Origin: Paragonimus westermani
Lineage: Eukaryota; Platyhelminthes; Trematoda; Plagiorchiida; Troglotrematidae
Reading direction: 5' to 3'
Assembly (NCBI GenBank): GCA_008508345.1
Contig: QNGE01000758.1
Location: forward strand, 121,315-185,314
DNA: 64,000 nucleotides
The position numbers and the translations under genes are program-made. Of the stretch, positions 1 through 9,300 are shown one piece after another. Positions within the stretch are counted from its first letter, which is position 1, and each line of letters starts with the position of its first letter. The notes under the pieces were generated by a model, which ran no database searches, was not told the origin of the DNA, and saw only the letters and a list, made by a program, of their open reading frames with translations.

Positions 1-465
1 GTAATAAGGCGAGTGCACAATGGAGCATCACACAGAGATGATGAAGTCCGTAATTTTCGTGGTTATCACCCACCCAGCGGATGCGAGCTACGCGGTGGAT
101 CTGACGAATGCATTTAAAATCGTGTACAGAGATCCCAGTAGTCTGGTTGACAACAGTCCATGCTATAGTCTCTCAGTGAGTGAGACGATTTCTCAGTTCA
201 AAGCTGTATGTATCAGAGACTATTGTTAATCCCTTTACGGTCTTGTGCTCAAGGAACATTTCAACTTGGTCTCCTACCAACAACTTCCGAACGCCACGAA
301 TCAGTGGTTGTCATTCTCTGGGTCGTAATCAAACGTGAGCCTTTTTAGCTCTCCAGAGATCAACACTAAGACAATGAATAAACCTGATCCTTAGCATACT
401 CCGCTTTGATGATGTTGGCTTCCGTCATCATCATCAACATTATCATAATCGTAGCCAGCAATATA

Positions 466-1080
466 TCAATGGTCCCAACTGATGCTTAACTGCCACACAA
501 TCAGTCTTGCGACAGTTTTGCACTTTGAAGTTGCGGAGCGTATTCCGAAGGATTTAGCTGAACGCGAAATAACGTCTAGCGTTGTTTGTGCTGCTTGAAA
601 GTTGTCAAACAGCAACACCTTGTGGTCAGCATAATCAAGATCAGTCAGTCTTCCACTAGGTAGAAGATCCACGCCGGCATCTTGTGAGTGCCGGAGATAA
701 TCCTCCATTATTTCGTATATGACGGAATTGAACAAAAATGGTGAATGAGGACAGCCTTGACGCACGCCGCTCCTGGTGGTAAAACTGTCAGACAGTTCAC
801 CGTAAACCCTAACCGCAGCTGAAGTATAGGGATAAAACACCGACAGTATGTTCACACACTTGTTCGATACATCCCTGCGTTTGAGCGACTCTAGAAGTGT
901 AGATTGGTCCACCGAGCCGAACGCACCCATATAGTCGAGAAATACAACTGTTAGCCGGCGGTACACATGACGTTGTTCCAGAATTTGAGGAAGAGTGAGA
1001 ATTTGATCGACACGTCTTCGGCCAAGACAGAACCCTACCTTCTCTTCATTAATGTTTGCCTCCCGAGATGCAGTGAGCCG
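466..1080 (-). pseudogene. LINE reverse transcriptase fragment, copy A
   Basis: The open frame covers RT motifs 0 to C. Seen in order are VGFCLGRRRVDQILTLPQ (fingers), VFLDYMGAFGSVDQ (motif A with its catalytic Asp, but Asp to Gly in the following AFD), SGVRQGCPHSPFLFN (motif B) and LDYADHKVLL (motif C). Motif C should carry two adjacent Asp; here the second is His, so the enzyme would be dead even without the other lesions. The frame stays open upstream of the first Met at 966. The last ten residues come from the fused LINE tail rather than from RT. It lies antisense to the NOVA gene. The assignment to RT is secure; the RTE-like clade is an inference. Confidence 0.9.
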
Positions 1081-1749
1081 ACGAACTACATGAATATCAG
1101 AACCGTAGTAATGACTGGGGTCATACTAATTCCCCTATGGTTTTCGCAAGCGTCTCTGACAACTTTCTTGAATATAGGAACTATTATTGAGTGACTCAAA
1201 CGCTGGGGGATGGTCTGCGTCGTCCACACAAGTTGAAACAACTGAGTCAGAGCCTGTACTGACGCCTTCCCACCTATTTGAAAAGTGCCGGCACGAGATC
1301 ATCTGGACCAACAGCCTTGTTATGTTTGAGAGCCGAGATGCAATTGCGAACTGGGGCTCAGTCTCAGTGGGTGGTTCCATGTCTGCCGACCAGGGTTTGT
1401 GGCGGCAACACAGTCGATGCAGCAGGCCAGCTAAATTGACCCTCAGTGTTCTGCCTAGCGCTCTAACCTTTTGGACTTATTATAGACGAGTGTGCCATCT
1501 GCTTCGCTGATGGCTTCAATGATAGATGGTTGCCTTTGATCAGTGACACGGATCAGCCTAAAGGGTTTGTCGATGCTCCCTGAAGCAAAAGTGGTTTCCA
1601 TTTCCTTAACCTTCTCTATAAACCATGCCTCAGGATCAGCCTTTAGGCTACATTTCAGCTTCCCACGGATATCTCTTCTAGACTTGTTTTATGAACTGCC
1701 ATGAGGAATGTTCCATCTGGTTTCCAACAACTCCAGCGATTTCTCCGAG

Positions 1750-2731
1750 ATTTAGTATCTCCTCAACCCGTGTACCTCGATGCCGCATGCTACAGTACCT
1801 GCTTCCCAAATGGTCTGTGAAATGTGAGTCCGGCAGTTATTAGGATCTTCAGAGTAAGAACTACCAGGGCAGCTTTCCAAGTTGGTTCGGCACGTATACT
1901 TTGCCAATGGTGTGGCCAGTTTCTCAGCAGCCAGTCGTTGCTGTCGGTGGGGTCGTTGCGCAACCAAAATAAGAACGAAACTACAACGTAGCAACGTATG
2001 ATCTGAATCCAAGTATGTGCTCCAATAAGAACGACCGTCTTGAATGGAACCCCGTCACTTATAATTAACGCCTATGTGGTCGACCTAGGCATTCATATCT
2101 CCGGCCAGAGTGACTATCTCAGAGCCATGTGCTGGCCGGAGGAGAGCGGCCAGATCCGAGTAGAAGGCGTTCCTGACGCCGGCGTCACTACAGTCAGTTG
2201 GAGCGTGAGCAGACACAATGCAAAGATTTCTGAGAGTTTTGTGCCCAGAGCTGTTCTCAACAGAACCTGCCAAGCGGGCAGCAAAAAGTCTACTGTTAAC
2301 AGGTATCCAATCTACTAATGGGGCTGCGGCCGTCGTACTGAGGACTATGCCTACCCTAGCCCGATCGGCAACGGTGGCCGTGTATTCACCCGGAGTGTAT
2401 AACCATTATCGGGTAGACAGTGTGGGTGCTGTTAGTTCCATACGTTGACTACTGTCCTGGATTCTAGTCTCCGAAATGGAGTACTCAACCAGTTTAACAT
2501 TCGTGCGAGAGAGGCCTGTTGACCTATCTGTTTTTGTATGCGAACGTTGAATGTACCCCTGTTAATTCGCATTCTAGGTCCAAACAAGGGTTGAGAGAGG
2601 TCTGAAGCTGAATTGTAAGAGATGGGACTTAACGGCTCAGTATCACTATGATTAGTTATATCTGTTGTGGGACCTGTAGAGTAGTCAGCAGAAATGGGTT
2701 TGGGAGGAGCCTGAGGACTAAGTTTGCTCAA
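1750..2731 (-). pseudogene. LINE apurinic endonuclease relic, copy A
   Basis: Three minus-strand frames cover this domain. 2731-2540 holds the N-terminal strand (RGTFNVR). 2273-2085 holds the core with APTDCSD and the catalytic-site GDMNA. 2080-1752 holds VDHI and DSDHTLLRC, which contain the final catalytic Asp-His pair of exonuclease/endonuclease/phosphatase folds. SETRIQDSS can be read between the first two after one frameshift. A stop and an internal deletion lie between the second and third. In intact elements this domain nicks target DNA to prime reverse transcription; this copy cannot. Confidence 0.85.
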
Positions 2732-2859
2732 ACAGTGTGGGTGGGGTCAGTAGTAACATATTTTCGTGTATGCACCCTGTTGTGTGCAGCAGATGGGGCG
2801 ACCCCGGTTTGTACTGCGAGACGGCCGATGCAGTATGGAATTGTTGGTGTTGTGATTAT

Positions 2860-3240
2860 TCATGGTTGTATGTGGGCTGGGACATTGCCAGGAAGCCCAG
2901 ACCTAGACAGGAGAACGATTAAGGTTCTGAACCGAAGCCTTTGGCTCAGAAGCCTGTATCGCAAGGTGGTGAGTGGTGTGGCAGTGTGCCAGAACTGGTA
3001 CTTTTTCAGGGAAAAGATATCAGCCTTTCTCCAACCCCCAACCTGGAGGCCTGGGAGACTGTGGTTTGTCAGACCTCTACCTGTTGGTCTGCCTGGCATG
3101 GGTGACTCTGTCGGTGTGGCCGCCATACTGTCCAGTTTAGCCCAACGGGCCATCGGGATGCGCAAGCCGTCACATCGCGCGCAGTTCCATTGTGGTTGTG
3201 ACGATGAGTAGACTGTCGGTGTCCCGCTTGGTGCTGTGCT
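2860..3240 (-). other. 5-prime segment of the LINE, copy A
   Basis: An open minus-strand frame (to 3399) carries MARWAKLDSMAATPTESPMP, then GWRKADIFSLKKYQFW. The same DNA family reappears at 5393-5520, so it is a repeated module rather than unique host sequence. It lies just upstream of the endonuclease relic and in the same orientation, which suits a 5-prime UTR or first-ORF remnant. No nucleic-acid-binding motif was recognised. The exact 5-prime limit of the element is uncertain. Confidence 0.55.
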
Positions 3241-3689
3241 GTGTTTTCTTACCTCAACAGTGATCTCGAGAAAATCGAGTAAACCGCTTCCCTTTCCTAA
3301 TCGAAATGACAAAGTGAGATTCGTATGGGAATATTCCGGTGTATTGAAAATCGCCTCCACTCGGTTTCCATTTTGAGTGCAAGTCGTTATTCCATTCACA
3401 CATATGGTCGATTTGGGATGTATCCTGTGTATACATTGAGTTATTACGCTATCGTAGAAGTCTCAGTCACAGCTGGGTGTTTTCCGTATACGCCGTTCTA
3501 AAAATACTATGCCACCTTTGTAGTGTGGTGGTGACGGGGATCACAGTTATACTACTTACACCACCACCATTCAGAAGTATAGCAGGATCATGGATTTTGA
3601 CATCGAAATAGCCGCGGGAAGAATACAGGAAAATGCATTGTAGTGTAGCATCACATGAAAGGATCATTTGTACACAAATGAAGTGAGCA

Positions 3690-3860
3690 TTGACACCCAT
3701 GGCAACTGTGACGTTCTGTGGCCAGTGTCGTGCGCAGGTGAGCGTTTTTGTTTGTAATCATGTTGAAGCGCATATCCCGTGTATTGATTTTCCGAATAAT
3801 CAACTCTTGCGTCATCCGCGTTCTTGGCTCACAACAGTCGTTTCTAATATTACTAGAAGC
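3690..3860 (+). repeat. Unassigned coding-like dispersed repeat, copy 1
   Basis: Over 88 ungapped bases, from about 3748, this matches 52989-53076 at about 75 percent identity, by hand count. Both copies share a reading frame with VEA, an Asp-x-Pro and RSWLTT at matching places. Copy 1 carries CGQC upstream, which might be a metal-binding pair. The conserved frame suggests decayed protein-coding mobile DNA, but I cannot name a family. An identical copy occurs at 14877-15047 through the large duplication. Confidence 0.5.
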
Positions 3861-5389
3861 CCCATGACCTCGATTGGGACATACAGCTTCTCGTGGGTTA
3901 ATACAATCCGTCTCTCAATGATACTTTTGTCACCGACCGACTTTTACACTAGGGGACAAACTACTTTATAGGCTTGTTCTTTTTCCAGCACCTCAATTTT
4001 CGAAGCTGCTTTTTGGTCGAATTTTGAGACCGCTGCACACACCAGTTTGTGATAAAGCAAACTTGGATTGACAGGGATTAATCGTACAGGTGTTTGTGGT
4101 TTGTGTGTCTGGTGAACCATACTGCTATGGGGCCAACTTACCGTTAGGCTTCAAAACGTTGTACGACGCTCCCTATACACAATGATGGAACATGAACACC
4201 AGTCGCTCTGTAGAGCGAGCACTGCCTGTACTGATATCCTTGCTGTGCGCGTCTATACCGGTTACGTTATACTATAAACGGACAAATGCGCCATAGAGCA
4301 ACGTCATGATTTCTGTTGGTTGCCTAGCACTCGAGTAACAGGAGACTGTTTACTCCTAGAACAGCCAGAAGTTATGTTCCGGCTGCCGGTCCCTCTCAGC
4401 TGCCGATTTTAATAATTTTTGGTGAAACTTTGTATGTATGTTACTTCCTGACATGAACGTCATCAGTAAATCTGTTGTTATAATCTATGAAACCCGCTAT
4501 TCCCCAGTTAAATATGTTTTATTGAGAAAAATTGTATGCACATGCATTTGTAGTGAAAAGCACTGTACCGTATCTCCTCTCGAAGTAATCAGGTAACCTG
4601 ATGTACTGTAATTAACCTTCCAGATATGATAGTTTGATCTTACCTGGTGTTGAATCATTGTCTAAGTAGTCATAAAAATGTGAACCGGAATTAAAATCCC
4701 TTTTGTGTTAAGAATATGCACTACTGTCAAGTTCTAGTGACAGCGAAACTCTAGTCCTATGTCCTTAAAAAACTTACTCAGAGGTCCGTCTGAGCGCAAA
4801 AACTGCGAGCAAATGTAAGTGGTGTTAGATATATGCCAACCAGCTCCATGACCACTTATTAGAAAGCAAGCCAAGTCGTATTATTGTAACACAACCAGAA
4901 GAGCAGAGATTATGGCTGAAGATGTATTACGCAACACGCGGTGATACCAGAATATCAAAACGGATAAGGCTACAAAAGTATAAAGGAGTTACGTTTGAAT
5001 ACAAGTGTCTTCCTTGTTTGTCTGACTGTCTGTTGGTTCGAGATCCCCGTGCACAGCGTTGACGTAGTGGTCTTGAAAGTGAACCAAACAACCGTGTAAG
5101 GATTACCACTTCAAATTCGATCCGTGCGCGGTAACTAGTTTCGGTCGCGCGTTATACTATGCTTAGTTCAGACATTTGATGTACGTTTGGCTGTCCCAAT
5201 TTGATCTTGTTACACTTCCACCGTACACTTCTGAGCGTCGACCTCCTTCCCTGATGTATTCATGAAGTAAATTTCATTGTGTACGCTAACCTGACAAATA
5301 TTGCTTAGTTGGATTGTAAATTCTTTCCTTCCAGTTTTTAGGCATGGTGTTTACTTTCGTTGTGCCGTGTTGATGTGAGGTTGAGGCAG
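3861..5389. other. No gene recognised, remainder of copy A
   Basis: AT-rich, stop-dense sequence with short palindromes (for example CGCTCT/AGAGCG near 4205-4218) and B-box-like strings near 5035 and 5112, but no A box at the right spacing. Nothing here supports an exon or an RNA gene. Confidence 0.4.
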
Positions 5390-5392
5390 AGA

Positions 5393-5520
5393 TGGTTTGT
5401 CAGACCTCTACCTGTTGGTCTGGATGGCATGGGTGACCTTGTCGGTGTGACCGCCACACTGTTTAGTTTGGCCCAACAGGTCATCGGGATGCGCAAGCCG
5501 TCACACCGCGTCAAGGTCTC
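5393..5520 (-). repeat. Isolated LINE 5-prime module, third copy
   Basis: Homologous to 3062-3190 and 14249-14377 (shared ATCGGGATGCGCAAGCCGTC), about 85-90 percent identical by eye. The minus-strand reading gives MPSRPTGRGLTNH, parallel to the LINE 5-prime segment. It starts three bases after the point where the large duplication stops matching, so it lies at the breakpoint. No endonuclease or RT follows it. Confidence 0.8.
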
Positions 5521-6140
5521 GTGTCGTTGTGATACTTTCTTTCTTTAATGTATATGTGGCGTTGTTGGTTTACTCTGTCTGGCCTTCTGCCTCAAATTGC
5601 ATGTTGACCACGAGGCAAGGTCAGAATGATGTATGAATGGTTTTCTCGGTATAACTAGCTCAGATTTTTGATTAACCAGCAGCTATACTGAGTTGTCCGC
5701 TTCGGAAGAGTACGAATGTTGTCCACCATGTGTTCAGTTAAAAAAAAATCATCGAGGCTGGCGTTGGTTGTGCGGTCGTTGAGAATGTCTGTTCTATAGG
5801 GAGTGCCGTTTATTTCTATCCTACAATGTGTCCTCTTGTTTATTTCCCAACTGCGATTGCAGTGTTTATGAACTTTGACTCTGATACTTTAACACATACT
5901 GTAAAGTTGTTTTCTAGTCCCCGTTCCTCCGGAGATCATCCGGTTGAAAATAACACTTCATTTTAGAAAATCAGGCGGTTTTTGAACGTGTACTCTATGA
6001 CGCATATTATACAGATCGGTTTAAGATGTTCAATGAAAATGTATCCCCTATTTGCTCTTACGACCGACAGTTTGTTATCTTATCTCGACAGTCTCGTCCC
6101 ATTGTGTATTAAAAACCCCATGGTGCATTCTTCATTACAG
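5521..6140 (+). other. Intron sequence upstream of the KH2 exon
   Basis: No coding signal is supported. A frame is open from 5982 into the exon, but it precedes a good 3-prime splice site (ttcttcattacag, ending 6140), so its Met is not a plausible start. The upstream KH1 exon is not in the window. Confidence 0.6.
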
Positions 6141-6294
6141 GTGAAGATCCTCGTACCAAATAGCACTGCCGGTATTATCATTGGCAAAGGGGGGAGTTTT
6201 ATTAAAGAAGTCAAGGAGAGTACAGGTGTGTTCATCCAGGTTTCGCAAAAATCAAAGGAGCTCAGCCTTGCAGAACGTTGTGTAACCGTTGCAG
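6141..6294 (+). CDS. NOVA: NOVA-like RNA-binding protein, KH2 exon
   Basis: The exon encodes VKILVPNSTAGIIIGKGGSF followed by a beta-alpha-alpha block ending AERCVTVAG, a type-1 KH domain with the invariant IIGKGG loop that contacts single-stranded RNA. The closest family I know is NOVA/pasilla KH2; known NOVA proteins bind YCAY clusters in neuronal pre-mRNA and regulate alternative splicing. Limits come from an acceptor with a pyrimidine-rich tract (cattacag at 6133-6140) and the donor cag/gtgggt at 6294/6295. The exon is 154 bases, entered in phase 0 and left in phase 1, and it joins in frame to the acceptor at 20637. KH1 must lie upstream. The family is confident; the exact orthologue is an inference. 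Confidence 0.88.
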
Positions 6295-6521
6295 GTGGGT
6301 TTATGTATTTGTGCATTGGTTTTATTCCCCCCTTGGTAATCACATTGGTTATGGCGTATCTTTTATCGATACTGGGTTGTTTGTCCTAATAAGCCCTCGC
6401 TGCGCATTTTGTTGCTTACGTACACTTATGGTCTCAATCAACATTATTACTGGTTTAGTGTAAGTATTCCTCATATTGTCATTTCCACACCGTGTAGTCT
6501 TAGGTTTTCCAAACGACAACG

Positions 6522-7130
6522 ATGAAGCCGAATCTCACGAGCATGCTGAAGTGGGGGTTTGGACTCAAATCTAAGGCAGATCAGAGTGCCCGACTGTACC
6601 CCAGTAAATGTTCACGTGTGTGTCGTCAGCCTTATCACTTCCGTCAGGGTCAACCAATACAGACCACACCTACCTGCGCTCCGGTAGACAATTCAGGTGC
6701 TACCAAGAAAACTTACAAAGCCATCTTTCACCCTCTGAGACAACCTGAGCACTCGAACCTCGATGTGGTTGCTCGACGTATGAACACACAACTTCGTCCT
6801 CTCACTCCAAAAGAAAAGCAGACGGGTGGTGTGTTCAGTGTCCATACGCGCGACACACTGGTACTGGCGGTTGACTGTTGTAACTATGCGCATCTCACGG
6901 ATTTTATGCGCGGAGTTGCGTATTTCAACTCAACTGATGGCAATGCGACCATGAGCAAATCAGCCACGGACGCAAATTGATCCTATCACCATCTGTCACA
7001 GGTAACACCATTCCATCAAAGATTGTCGTTCATTTTGGAATAGCCACCTTGATTTCGACCATACTGTCGTTCGTGCCTGCCTCGTTCTATCGTTCGCCCA
7101 GAAACCACCTGCTCGTAAACAGTGCTCATA
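6522..7130 (+). pseudogene. LINE endonuclease relic
   Basis: The frame 6522-6980 (152 codons) looks like a gene but aligns, piece by piece, with the endonuclease of the other LINEs here: APVDNSG against APTDCSD, RRMNTQL against GDMNAQ, and GGVFSVHTRDT against the GG-FSV-T-RTD stretch. The domain continues in another frame with PRTQIDPI and FDHTVVRA, where the catalytic Asp-His remains. The motif that should read GDMNA is RRMNT, so the active site is damaged. Confidence 0.8.
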
Positions 7131-7635
7131 TGAAAATTGAGACACGAGGGTACGCGAAACGTCTGTCAAACAGCACTGACAAATATACTTCCCGGGCCAC
7201 AACAGTGGATTTACGTAAACGAGCACTGAGCAAAAATCCCAAGCGTTATGCGAACCGCCTGTGAAGAGATAGAGTTTCAGAGGAGCACTGCATACACGAC
7301 AGAAGTGGATTTTTGTTGCTACAACAGAGCTTATGAACACAAATGCCGCCAGGGACCCTCCTGATTCTAAATACAGCAAAGACCGCCGTGCACTAAAACA
7401 CGAACTTACGAAGAGTTTGCGCAAGGACTGTGAGACTTACTTCTCCCAGCGAGCCAAAGTGATAAGGAAGATATTTTTATCAGGAACAGGTGGGTGTTGT
7501 TTTCCTTGATTCGTGGTTGCACCGGCCGTCGGCAAGGTGTTAGTGGAACCACACGTTTATAAAGGTGGCTCGCGAATTTACAGCTTATAACGGTAACTTG
7601 ACAGATGGGCTGATCAACTGGCCTGGGTTAGTTTA

Positions 7636-7697
7636 GTCATTTGTGTGTGATGGAAGGTGTGTGGTTAACCACACAATCCCCATCATACACAAATGAC
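7636..7697. repeat. 62-bp near-perfect palindrome inside the LINE
   Basis: Two 31-base arms meet with no loop at GGTT/AACC (7663-7670). Pairing the arms gives 26 of 31 matches by hand. Both outer ends read GTCATTTGTGT. It interrupts the LINE between the linker and the first RT block. It could be a tiny inverted-repeat element or a palindromic duplication. Confidence 0.85.
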
Positions 7698-7859
7698 AAG
7701 TGACATTCCTGACGATCATCCGTCGGAAACCGAAGTGGCTTTGGGCCCAAACTGTTGAAACGTGATAAATCCCCGGTTCCGAACTCTCCTTCTCCAACAC
7801 TTTTCAAAGATGTTGGTGAGAGATTGTTCTGTGAACTGACCACACTCCTCCGTTCTTTG

Positions 7860-7880
7860 CGAGAGAGAGAGAGAGAGAGG
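7860..7880. repeat. GA dinucleotide run
   Basis: About ten GA units lie within the RT part of the LINE, directly after LRSLRE in the reading frame. It has probably expanded from a GA-rich codon stretch after the element died. Confidence 0.95.
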
Positions 7881-7890
7881 TGTCCCATGA

Positions 7891-8580
7891 GTGGTGCTCA
7901 TCGATAGGCGTTCCGATTCTCAAAAATATCCGACGGCATCATGTGACAGCCAAAGAGGTGATGGCCTTGGTTCTGTTGCGTCTAAACTACTCACGGTTTT
8001 CATAATGTGGTGGCTTCTGAAACGTTTAGGGAACCAGATAAGAGGAGGACAGGCAGGTTTTCGGTCCGGTCGTGGTTGTATTGGTCATATGTTCACCTTG
8101 CGACAGACATCAGCACAGCTTTTCCCAGCCGACGGTTTCAGTATTTCTGTACCTTGAGATTGTATTTGAGTCGGTTCCTTGGCACGTTGTTTGGGGCTGT
8201 TATTGTCGCAGAGCAGTCCCAGTGATGTATGCCGATTTGTTGGAGTCGTTACATGCGTGCTCTGAATGTAGAGTGCACGTTTGTGGAGCAGCTGTCTTGA
8301 GCGTTCTCCACGTCAAGTGGCGTTCGACAGGGATATCCGATCCCCCCTTTCTTTTCAATGTTGTGATGGACGGTATTCTGAAAGGAGTACTCAAGGGTTC
8401 CGAGGATCTTGGAGTGGAGCTTCTACCTGGTATTAGGCTGACTGATATTGGGTTTGCGGCTGACATTGCTTCGCCCAGTTCTTCTGCGGAGAGCTTGTGC
8501 ACCTCGGTGAATCGGTTAAATTGTATGGCTCTTCTGCACGGTATGCACTGCCTCTTCAAAACTTAAAATGTTACAAAGTT
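7891..8580 (+). pseudogene. LINE reverse transcriptase relic
   Basis: Two overlapping + frames together cover the RT. The first (7891-8157) contains SVASKLLTVFI and QAGFRSGRGCIGHMFTLRQ. The second (8072-8566) contains VFLYLEIVFESV (motif A, with its catalytic Asp lost to Tyr), PPFLFNVVMDGIL (motif B) and LTDIGFAADIAS (motif C, where a pair of Asp is expected and only one remains). The change of frame near 8110 shows an indel. It is inactive. Confidence 0.86.
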
Positions 8581-8670
8581 GGGTTGATACTGAAGCCGTC
8601 TTTGTTGTTGCAGTCAATCGACAAAGATGTTGAACAGCTGATTGGAGATAGGGTTTCCAATATATAACCA

Positions 8671-8687
8671 CATATATATATATATGT
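8671..8687. repeat. AT dinucleotide run
   Basis: A short catatata-type run between the RT palm and the C-terminal part of the LINE; it contributes to loss of the reading frame. Confidence 0.9.
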
Positions 8688-9000
8688 GTGTACGCTCAGT
8701 TATTCCTTGTGGACCGGAGTTGTGGCCTATTCGTGTTAAAAAATATATGGACTCTCGGTATCCGGTCACCGTCTTCTCCGCTGTTTAGCTGGATTAGATG
8801 GGCTGATTGTGTGAGCAACGCGACAGTTCGTGGATGCTTATTTGAGAAATGTGCATGTTTGCGACGGTTAATGGAGACAATGAAAATGTACGGTCTCTGT
8901 TGGTTGGGTCATGTACTCGACATGTCGACGGAGCGTTTGCTGCACCGCGCGTTGTTCATTGTGACTGTCAATGATTGGAAGAAACTGTCGGGTGGCTAGA
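8688..9000 (+). pseudogene. LINE C-terminal domain relic
   Basis: Contains LCWLGHVLDMSTERLLHRAL and a following DWKKLSGG. This is the GHV-R-P block found after the RT thumb of RTE-like elements; compare LRWLGHVLRMPAERLPYRAL at 63773-63979. It is in the same orientation as the upstream RT relic and is separated from it by frame changes. Confidence 0.85.
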
Positions 9001-9300
9001 CGATAATGTGATCAGGCTATGAAATTCTTGAACGTGTGTCTTAGCAGGGTCGGGGGGTGTCGTTCACGTGGTTGTGGAGTTCCTGATCATCCACATTGGT
9101 GACTTGAAACACTTGCTGACACCTCATTTTGTGGCGGTCACTGGCGAGCCTGTTTTCACAACGTCGTGAGTCCTCAATTTTCTCGAGACTCATTTGTTTC
9201 TGTGAGTTTTGTTTTTTCTCCTTTCTCCCCCTCGTATATGCATACTTATTTATTACTCTGTTACTTTGTGGATCCATGTCAGGATCAGGGTTCCCTGAGC

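Larger units (their letters stand above)
434..3240 (-). mobile_element. APE-type (RTE-like) LINE relic, in copy A
   Basis: Reading the minus strand gives the order expected of an APE-type non-LTR element: a 5-prime segment (about 3240-2860), the start of the endonuclease (GTFNVRIQKQIGQQASLAR near 2560), the endonuclease core (VSAHAPTDCSD and LAGDMNA, 2273-2085), its C-terminal part (VDHI and SDHTLL, 2080-1960), a linker, then the first half of the reverse transcriptase (about 1080-510). The endonuclease has lost an internal block: DMNA runs, after a stop, straight into VDHI, skipping roughly 50 residues usual for the family. The RT stops near 510, and the C-terminal thumb region (GHV motif) is missing. 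A 67-bp tail (434-500) shared with 20057-20123 follows. Several stops and frameshifts make it inactive. Confidence 0.88.
1..5389. repeat. Large near-identical duplication, copy A
   Basis: This block recurs at 11188-16576 with a constant offset of 11187 bases, so there is no net insertion or deletion between the copies. I noticed only two substitutions, G/A at 3054 and 3061. Copy A is cut by the window start, so its left limit is unknown. The match ends sharply after 5389. It contains a minus-strand LINE relic (about 434-3240) and a coding-like dispersed repeat near 3690-3850. The two copies lie on either side of the NOVA KH2 exon. Identity this high over decayed repeat DNA means either a very recent duplication or an assembly duplicate; the sequence alone cannot separate these. 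Confidence 0.95.
6520..9300 (+). mobile_element. APE-type (RTE-like) LINE relic spanning EN to C-terminus
   Basis: This is the most complete LINE in the window, though split over several frames. Endonuclease: APVDNSG (about 6688), VVARRMNTQL (about 6765), PRTQIDPI (6962) and DFDHTVVRA (about 7054). Linker: RRALKHELTKSLRKD (about 7384). RT: KSPVPNSPSPTLFKDVGERL (about 7767), QAGFRSGRGC (8051), then degenerate motif A, PPFLFN (motif B) and LTDIGFAADIAS (motif C, altered). C-terminus: LCWLGHVLDM (about 8899), followed by recognisable homology to about 9240. A 62-bp palindrome and a GA run sit inside the coding path. It has the same orientation as the host gene. Many frameshifts mean an old, dead copy. 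Confidence 0.87.

Noticed and set aside
2648..3211. 187-codon + frame (and its twin at 13835-14398)
   Set aside because: It lies antisense to the LINE 5-prime segment, whose minus frame shows the repeat-conserved reading.
5030..5130. Two B-box-like strings (GGTTCGAGATCC and AAATTCGATCC), suggesting a tRNA
   Set aside because: No A box at the right distance and no stems.
6522..6980. 152-codon + frame just after the KH2 exon, which looks like a separate gene
   Set aside because: It aligns in order with the LINE endonuclease of the other copies and leads into QIDPI and DHTVV in the next frame.
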